From contig NC_088295.1 in assembly GCF_032854445.1 (NCBI RefSeq), positions 33,469,385 to 33,533,384 on the forward strand: 64,000 nt of DNA, in the 5' to 3' direction. The number at the start of each line of letters is the position of its first letter. The stretch's first letter is position 1. The notes beneath the pieces were generated by a model. The model searched no databases. It had not been told where the DNA came from and saw only the letters and a list, made by a program, of their open reading frames with translations. The stretch is from Liolophura sinensis (taxonomy: Eukaryota; Mollusca; Polyplacophora; Chitonida; Chitonidae). The position numbers were made by a program, and so were the translations under genes. This document shows positions 57,503 through 64,000 of this stretch, piece by piece.

Positions 57503-60500
57503 AAGATCGGTTCCAGTAGGTGAGGTAGGGAAAACCTTGTTACATGAACATTATTTTGTGACAATCCGTCTCTTACCATTTTGACTTGACATCAGTGAGG
57601 AAAACTAAACAGTTTTAAATATTATCTGTTATGACCATTGTTCCTCTGCTGTTGCAGAATACAACGAAACTGCTATACAAGTTCGTCTGGTAAACGCCAT
57701 CACCCCGAATGCCGGGGCTATTGAAATCCTGTACCAGGGGACTTGGGGTGCAGTGTGTGACTCATCATTTCACCCAAACTACTGGGGCCATAGTGCCGCG
57801 CAATGGGCCTGCAAGAAACTCGGATTCTCGGGGTAATGCTATATATTTTTCTCATTTTCTGACGTTGTTTTCAGTATTGGGTTAAAAGTAATGTTAATCA
57901 CATCACAGAGAAGACAGGTCATGAACCCCGTCCCAAACAATCCAGCTGATTACATTGGCTCACATTGGTAAGTCCTGGGATATGAGGATACGGGGACGCT
58001 CTCCGGGAAAATGAACAGATACAATCGATTGAATGGGTGGGTGGAAAGGGCAGAGACTTTCACATTACATCATTTTTCAGTTAAATGACCATTCCAAGTA
58101 CATATCTCGTCGTTCTCAGAGCTAACACCACATCCCTATCACGTCGTTCCATGCACATCCTTTCTCTGTGCTTCTAACTCTGAATACTGCCTCGATCTCA
58201 TTTTACCGCTAGATGCCGCTGGCGATTTGACCCAAGTAACCTCCAGCGGATTATATTGCTCACATTGTTAAGCTCTGAGATATTAGGATATGGAGTCTCA
58301 GGAATCGTGCTAGGTTGAAGCTGATAACTACCGTCTACCTACCTTCTATTGCACAGAATTTGTAAAGCCTCTTCCCAACACTGTTTTATAATTCTGTTTT
58401 ATCTAGTCTTCGTATATCCCAACAACACAACCTATCAAAATTTTATCATTTTACTCAATCTTAGCACACAGCTTTGCACTGAAGACAAGTAATAACCGTT
58501 GTACAGTAATAAACTTTTAATAATGGACAAAAAACTGACAAAGAGAAACCACAATGTAACTGTACAGAATAAACCTGTATGTTACTTGCCCATAAGCAGC
58601 ACACTGTTTCAGTGATCATATCGGTACCGATAGCACAGTTGGTAGAGCGTCCGCTTCGGGAGCGGTAGATCCACGATCAATCCTGGGTCGAATCACACCT
58701 AAAACCTTAAGAGGGTAGTTGTGACTCGCTTGGCGTTCAGCAAGAAGAGAACGTGCAACGACCGGTTGACTCGTATCGGTATAATGGCTCGGGTGGGTGG
58801 CTTACTTGCCTTCGGTAAGCCGTCTCAGTGAAGCAGCAATAGATAAAAAAGCAACGTCCTGCAACAAGGACGCACATTACATACGCTATAAGGATTCCTT
58901 CGTCGTCATATGACTGAAACATTGTTAAGTACGACGCGAAAATGCGACTTATAGCTATGCAAAATTTAACAGATGTTGATTTTCTTGTCAATATCTGCGA
59001 CAGAAGCTACCAAATCATTTGCTACTTTTCTAGCATCATTCAGCATTGCTGGACCAGCTGTAATAATTTGCACTGTCCTTAGAAAACCATCCAGTATGTT
59101 TCCTCTGTCGTTTATCTAATACCCTAGGCGGTTCCATGGGTAGGCGGAACATGTAATCTTACCTAATATAAGCGTCGTGCCCGACATTCATATACCATTC
59201 GTAGTCCGTAAAAGTCGATAATTGCAAGATCCAGTTCCAAAACAACGTTTAACACTAGCTTCCAAATGCGTTTAACACTAACTTCTGTTAGAAATTATAC
59301 AAATAGGAAATAAAGCCGGTAACACACAAGAGAGAAGCGATCATCAGTTTTCAATGATGCCGGGCAGACAGCGGATATTCCAGGCATGAATTCCATATCA
59401 AAGTTCAAATTCGTAGTCCATGAATGTCCCAGGTCAAATAACAATTAAACAAGGTCTCTCAGTCGCGCTTTGATTGAAACTGTTCATAAAGGCATCATGC
59501 AGATGTAATGAGCACGACTAACTGTACGGCCCCTAGCCCCAGGTAAAGCGGTATTAGATACATTTCGAAAACGACGAGCGTTACAGATCTTAACTGAACA
59601 GATTTTGATTCAAAAGTAACGCCTTTCCCGTTAAGGATCTCATACTACAAGAGGCGCCATCTATGATGTTACACATGACATGCTGGCCTGTATAAAAGCT
59701 GTGTACGACATAGACGGTTACGCTCGGCAACCAGCGCCATCTATGTTGTTAAATAGCATTTACGCGATAGATATGTACATAAGGATAACAGGGTCGTCTA
59801 TGTGGTTGATCACAATGCAGATCGCCAGAGATTCTAATAACCAAATGTTACCAAATAATTACCTAAACTTTCGAAGGGGTTTAATGTCGTACTTAACAAT
59901 GTTTCAGGTTTTGATGACGATGAATGCATGTAATACGCCTCCTTGATGCAGGACGGATTTCCACCGCTCTTTTACCTAGTGCTGCTTGACTGAGATGACC
60001 TACCGAATGCAAGCAGGCTGTCACCCACAAGCCATTATACTGATACTGGTCCACCAGTCGTTGTACTATCCCCTTAATGCCCTTAATCCCACACTCCCTA
60101 GACCTAAGGGGTCGCATGTTCGGCCTGGTGTAGCACATCTGATTTATTTCATTGGTGTTTTATGCAGTACTCAAGAAAATTTCACTTATACGACTGCGGC
60201 CAGCATAATGGTCGGAGGTAACCGGGCAGAGCAAGCCAATATCAGCTGGACTTGAACTCACAGCGACTGCATTGGTGAGAGGATCATGTGTCATTGAGCC
60301 GAGCTGGCGTGCCAATCCCTCGGCCATGAAAGCATATCCATAGCGCATATCAGGTTATTGGTAAAAAACGTGTGGCATGCCAGGTACCCAACGTTGATGT
60401 TGGAAGGTGGAGGCTGTATAGTGGTGACTGTGGCCTTGTCTGTGGAACCTTACTACTCCGCTCGGGAGGTGGTGGTTCAAGCTGCTTTTCTTTTAGGCAC

Positions 60501-61309
60501 TTTGCCAACGCCTTAGATATTCCGTCTGATGCATGTCCTCCTAGAACAGGTCAACACAGACTTAAGATACTTTTCCCTGATGTTTCGATGCCTGTCCAGA
60601 TAATTCTTCAACGATTTTAGCCTCTAAATGTTCTTTCCGACCAGCCATCCTTGCCAACTTACCCAGAGTCATCAGAATAACTAGCTCACTTGGATAGGTT
60701 AGTAGTGTAAGTGACCTCACCTTTGACTTAGGTGATTCAACAGAATTCATATTCTGATGTTCCAGCAATTAGATATGTCGTTCTATGTCAGGGTCACTTA
60801 TGGTACATGTACTTCTCTCTCCTGTTTCTTATTAGGTGCTTTAGGGTCCTCTGTTGCCTGCAATTCACAAGAACATGGGCTTGTCAAGATAGCACCCAGA
60901 TCATATCATTCTATTTATCATTACCCAACACAATAGAGTATTTAAATTAAAATACTGTAAACACCACAAAATATCCAGCCATCTAGATCATAGCATTTCA
61001 TGGTATTTAAATGCCCTCTTAACGTGTGAATAAAGTTTTCTTATCAAATTATAGCAGCTGGTTTGTGTTGAATAGATTCCTTGTTTTGCTTTCTTTCCTC
61101 TAACGCACATGTTTTTATTGTCTACCATAGAGAGGGCACCCCGATGTCATTGCCTCTGACGAATATGTTTCCACTAGGGGAGAGAAAAGTCTGGCACGAG
61201 TTCGTCGCCTGCCAGGACGAATTCACATCTTTTTCACAATGTATAAAAAGGCCATGGGGAAACGCCATATGCAAGGACAAGAGGATGGTCGGGGTAATAT
61301 GTGATCCAG
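51455..61309 (+). CDS. Secreted protein with two SRCR domains, five exons
   Basis: Exons 51455-51518, 52343-52505, 55923-56101, 57658-57832 and 61131-61309; intron phases 1, 2, 1, 2, all with AG/GT ends, about 253 aa. Exon 1 is a signal peptide (MSLSRPTYRC and a LQVVIFAVL core). Exons 2+3 form SRCR 1 (GDIVLLGGS, GRWGTLCDEGWD, TVCQQLGFNW, then six-Cys spacing to VAGLDCE). Exons 4+5 form SRCR 2 (IQVRLVNA, GTWGAVCDSS, WACKKLGFSG, VWHEFVACQDE, MVGVICD). Each domain has the six cysteines of the group A type and is split at the same place. SRCR proteins are secreted or membrane receptors that bind microbial and other ligands. After 61309 either a GTTTGT donor is used or the frame reads two codons to TGA at 61316, so this may be a complete two-domain protein. 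Confidence 0.85.
53096..53220 (+). repeat. Short cgatgg-rich tandem repeat
   Basis: Imperfect units of about 21 bp (cgatggcacgaagcgatgtc) in the first SRCR intron pair. Confidence 0.6.
54107..54365 (+). mobile_element. Family C SINE, head decayed
   Basis: Body gtcagtataccgtgactggt, then gtcatgtctggtgtcttgga, and tail ccacaagaagacacagtata match the 45.0-kb copy. The tRNA head is not recognisable. Confidence 0.75.
54424..54800 (+). repeat. 20-bp tandem repeat
   Basis: Units like gcatctcccaaaccaaacaa with 20-23-bp spacing. The array begins about 60 bp after the family C SINE tail. Minus-strand frames through it are an artefact of the repeat. Confidence 0.85.
56580..57135 (+). repeat. Imperfect triplication, about 165 bp per unit
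   Basis: Three units with tttgcatacatgtaaagaac, tttccatacatgtaaagtac and tttgcattcataaaaagcac as anchors, and shared caaaactcacgact words. Intronic. Confidence 0.6.
57435..57500 (+). repeat. (AT)n microsatellite
   Basis: Uninterrupted AT dinucleotides for about 66 bp. Confidence 0.98.
58618..58945 (+). mobile_element. Family B SINE, near full-length
   Basis: Head cgatagcacagttggtagag and gtccgcttcgggagcggtag with polymerase III-type boxes. The tail gtacgacgcgaaaatgcg matches the minus-oriented copies at 2.9 and 59.9 kb. Confidence 0.85.
59200..59525 (-). repeat. R2 copy, divergent
   Basis: Shares ttccaaaacaacgtttaaca, cgcgctttgattgaaactgt and the ggcccctagcccc end with R2. Confidence 0.6.
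59868..60130 (-). mobile_element. Family B SINE
   Basis: aggggtttaatgtcgtactt and gacggatttccaccgctctt match the 2.9-kb copy. The tRNA end is decayed. Confidence 0.8.
60139..60330 (-). mobile_element. Family A SINE with internal deletion
   Basis: Tail attggtgttttatgcagtac, then gactgcggccagcataatgg, then directly gctggacttgaactcacagc. It lies head-to-tail against a family B copy. Confidence 0.85.
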
Positions 61310-61561
61310 GTTTGTGATGAACTCCTACAGTAAAACATAGGACTATGTAGGTCAGTCGTACAACTATTTTTACTGTAGAGATCGGATATTTACAAATTCT
61401 GTTGTGATTTAGTTTTTATGAGTTACCTCACGTTGACTGTTGTTTTTACTGCTCCTCCACGATAGGCAATTCCAGGGAATAACGCAGTAAATCGCACTGG
61501 TGATTGATTCATCATGTAACATCAAATATAAACAATCCCGAATGGACGAAGGATAAAATTC

Positions 61562-64000
61562 AAGGGGTGACTTGGGGAATGCGACATTGGCAGTATTTCA
61601 TCCATATCGTGGTGATAAGTAATTCTGAGTGGATGCCCGGGAAATGCCACATTGGCAGTATTTCATCCATATCCTGGTGATAAGTAATCCTGAGTGGATG
61701 CCCGGGAAATGCCACACTGGCAGGATTTTATCCATATCGTGGTGATAAGTAATCCTGAGTGGATGCCCGGGAAATGCCACATTGGCAGTATTTCATCCAT
61801 ATCCTGGTGATAAGTAATCCTGAGTGGATGCCCGGGAAATGCCACACTGGCAGGATTTTATCCATATCGTGGTGATAAGTAATTCTGAGTGGATGCCCGG
61901 GAAATGCCACATTGGCAGTATTTCATCCATATCGTGGTGATAAGTAATTCTGAGTGGATGCCCGGGAAATGCCACATTGGCAGTATTTCATCCATATCGT
62001 GGTGATAAGTAATCCTGAGTGGATGCCCGGGAAATGCCACACTGGCAGGATTTTATCCATATCGTGGTGATAAGCAAGTCTGAATGGATGACCGGAAATT
62101 TAATTCCACACGGGCAGTATTTCGGCCAAATAGCGGTGATAAACAATCCTGAATGAATGCCCGGGGATTTAATGCCACACTGGCGGCATTTCGGTCATAT
62201 CGTGGTAATGAGCAATCATGAATGGATGACTAGGAGGAATGCCACACCGGCGGCATTTCGGTCATATCGTGGTAATAAGTAATCTTGAATGGATGACTAG
62301 GAGGAATGGCACACCGGCGGCATTTCCGTCATATCGTGGTAATGAGCAATCTTGAATGGATGATTAGGAGGAATGGCACACTGGCGGCATTTCGGTCATA
62401 TCGTGGTAATGAGCAATCTTGAATGGATGACTAGGAGGAATGGTACACTGGCGGCATTTCAGTCATATCGTGGTAATGAGCAATCTTGAATGGATGACTA
62501 GGAGAAATGCCACACTGGCGGCATTTCCGTCATATCGTGGTAATGAGCAATCTTGAATGGATGACTAGGAGGAATGCCACACTGGCGGTATTTCGGTCAT
62601 ATCGTGGTAATGAGCAATCTTGAATGGATGACTAGGAGGAATGGCACACTGGCGGCATTTCCGTCATATCGTGGTAATGAGCAATCTTGAATGGATGACT
62701 AGGAGGAATGCCACACTGGCGGCATTTCGGTCATATCGTGGTAATGAGCAATCTTGAATGGATGATTAGGAGGAATGGCACACTGGCGGCATTTCGGTCA
62801 TATCGTGGTAATGAGCAATCTTGAATGGATGACTAGGAGGAATGCCACACTGGCGGTATTTCGGTCATATCGTGGTAATGAGCAATCTTGAATGGATGAC
62901 TAGGAGGAATGGTACACTGGCGGCATTTCAGTCATATCGTGGTAATAAGTAATCTTGAATGGATGACTAGGAGGAATGGCACACTGGCAGCATTTCGGTC
63001 GTATCGTGGTAATGAGCAATCATGAATGGATGATTAGGAGGAATGGCACACCGGCGGCATTTCGGTCATATCGTGGTAATGAGCAATCTTGAATGGATGA
63101 CTAGGAGGAATGGTACACTGGCGGCATTTCAGTCATATCGTGGTAATGAGCAATCTTGAATGGATGATTAGGAGAAATGCCACACTGGCGGCATTTCAGT
63201 CATATCGTGGTAATGAGCAATCTTGAATGGATGACTAGGAGGAATGCCACACTGGCGGTATTTCGGTCATATCGTGGTAATGAGGAATCTTGAATGGATG
63301 ACTAGGAGGAATGGCACACCGGCGGCATTTCCGTCATATCGTGGTAATGAGCAATCTTGAATGGATGACTAGGAGGAATGGCACACTGGCGGCATTTCAG
63401 TCATATCGTGGTAATGAGCAATCTTGAATGGATGACTAGGAGGAATGGCACACTGGCGGCATTTCGGTCATATCGTGGTAATGAGCAATCTTGAATGGAT
63501 GACTAGGAGGAATGCCACACTGGCGGTATTTCGGTCATATCGTGGTAATGAGCAATCTTGAATGGATGACTAGGAGGAATGGTACACTGGCGGCATTTCG
63601 GTCATATCGTGGTAATGAGCAATCTTGAATGGATGATTAGGAGGAATGGCACACTGGCGGCATTTCGGTCATATCGTGGTAATGAGCAACCTTGAATGGA
63701 TGACTAGGAGGAATGCCACACTGGCGGTATTTCGGTCATATCGTGGTAATGAGCAATCTTGAATGGATGACTAGGAGGAATGGTACACTGGCGGCATTTC
63801 AGTCATATCGTGGTAATAAGCAATCTTGAATGGATGACTAGGAGGAATGCCACACTGGCAGCATTTCGGTCATATCGTGGTAATGAGCAATCATGAATGG
63901 ATGACTAGGAGGAATGGTACACTGGCGGCATTTCCGTCATATCGTGGTAATGAGAAATCTTGAATGGATGACTAGGGGGAATGGCACACTGGCAGCATTT
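61562..64000 (+). repeat. 65/67-bp satellite array running off the window
   Basis: 61562 to about 62100: about 8 units of exactly 65 bp (gagtggatgcccgggaaatg...). From about 62220: about 26 units of 67 bp (gaatggatgactaggaggaa...), with about two transitional units between. Both types share gccacactggc, atttc and catatcgtggt. The array is uninterrupted to the last base. Confidence 0.96.

Noticed and set aside
57390-57584. Ile-Tyr repeat frame
   Set aside because: Translation of the (AT)n microsatellite.
61598-62040. Series of overlapping 60-codon minus-strand frames
   Set aside because: Produced by the 65-bp satellite; identical text is offset by one unit.

Overview
The window is animal nuclear DNA, most likely from a marine lophotrochozoan (mollusc or brachiopod type). 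The reasons are short exons separated by long AT-rich introns with GT/AG boundaries, 3'-UTR poly(A) signals, three families of tRNA-headed SINEs, LINE and other reverse-transcriptase relics, TA-flanked MITEs and many tandem repeats. There is no bacterial operon organisation.

Layout. (1) 1-1818 (+): the 3' end of a secreted mucin-like protein, a 33-bp coding minisatellite spliced to a terminal peritrophin-A (CBM14) chitin-binding exon. (2) 26589-5119 (-): a 15-exon gene that I assembled by hand, with every intron phase consistent. It encodes about 561 aa: signal peptide, Cys-rich beta-domain, a long beta-rich region that may be CHRD-like, and a hydrophobic C-terminus suggesting a GPI anchor. 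Beside its exon 5 lie tandemly duplicated 63-nt mini-exons that keep the frame. (3) 27-34 kb: repeat-rich, with two relics of one reverse-transcriptase element in opposite orientation and dispersed families R1 and R2. (4) 34375-35079 (+): an intronless 234-aa membrane-anchored GGDEF (diguanylate cyclase) protein. This is a bacterial-type second-messenger enzyme embedded in animal DNA. (5) 36-49 kb: scattered immunoglobulin-like and SRCR exons, several of them broken, including an inverted pseudogene of the SRCR gene; three minus-strand exons (45.8, 45.5, 42.2 kb) are splice-compatible and unidentified. (6) 51455-61309 (+): a secreted protein with two SRCR domains on five phase-consistent exons. 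(7) 61.56 kb to the end: a 65/67-bp satellite array.

The most striking item is the GGDEF gene. Cyclic di-GMP is made by bacteria and by Dictyostelium, and animals sense it through STING. An animal-encoded diguanylate cyclase lying between SRCR/Ig-type receptor sequences is worth testing. No joint function is shown by the sequence; the neighbourhood is only suggestive. All exon models come from reading splice sites and frames by eye, without transcript data or database searches.
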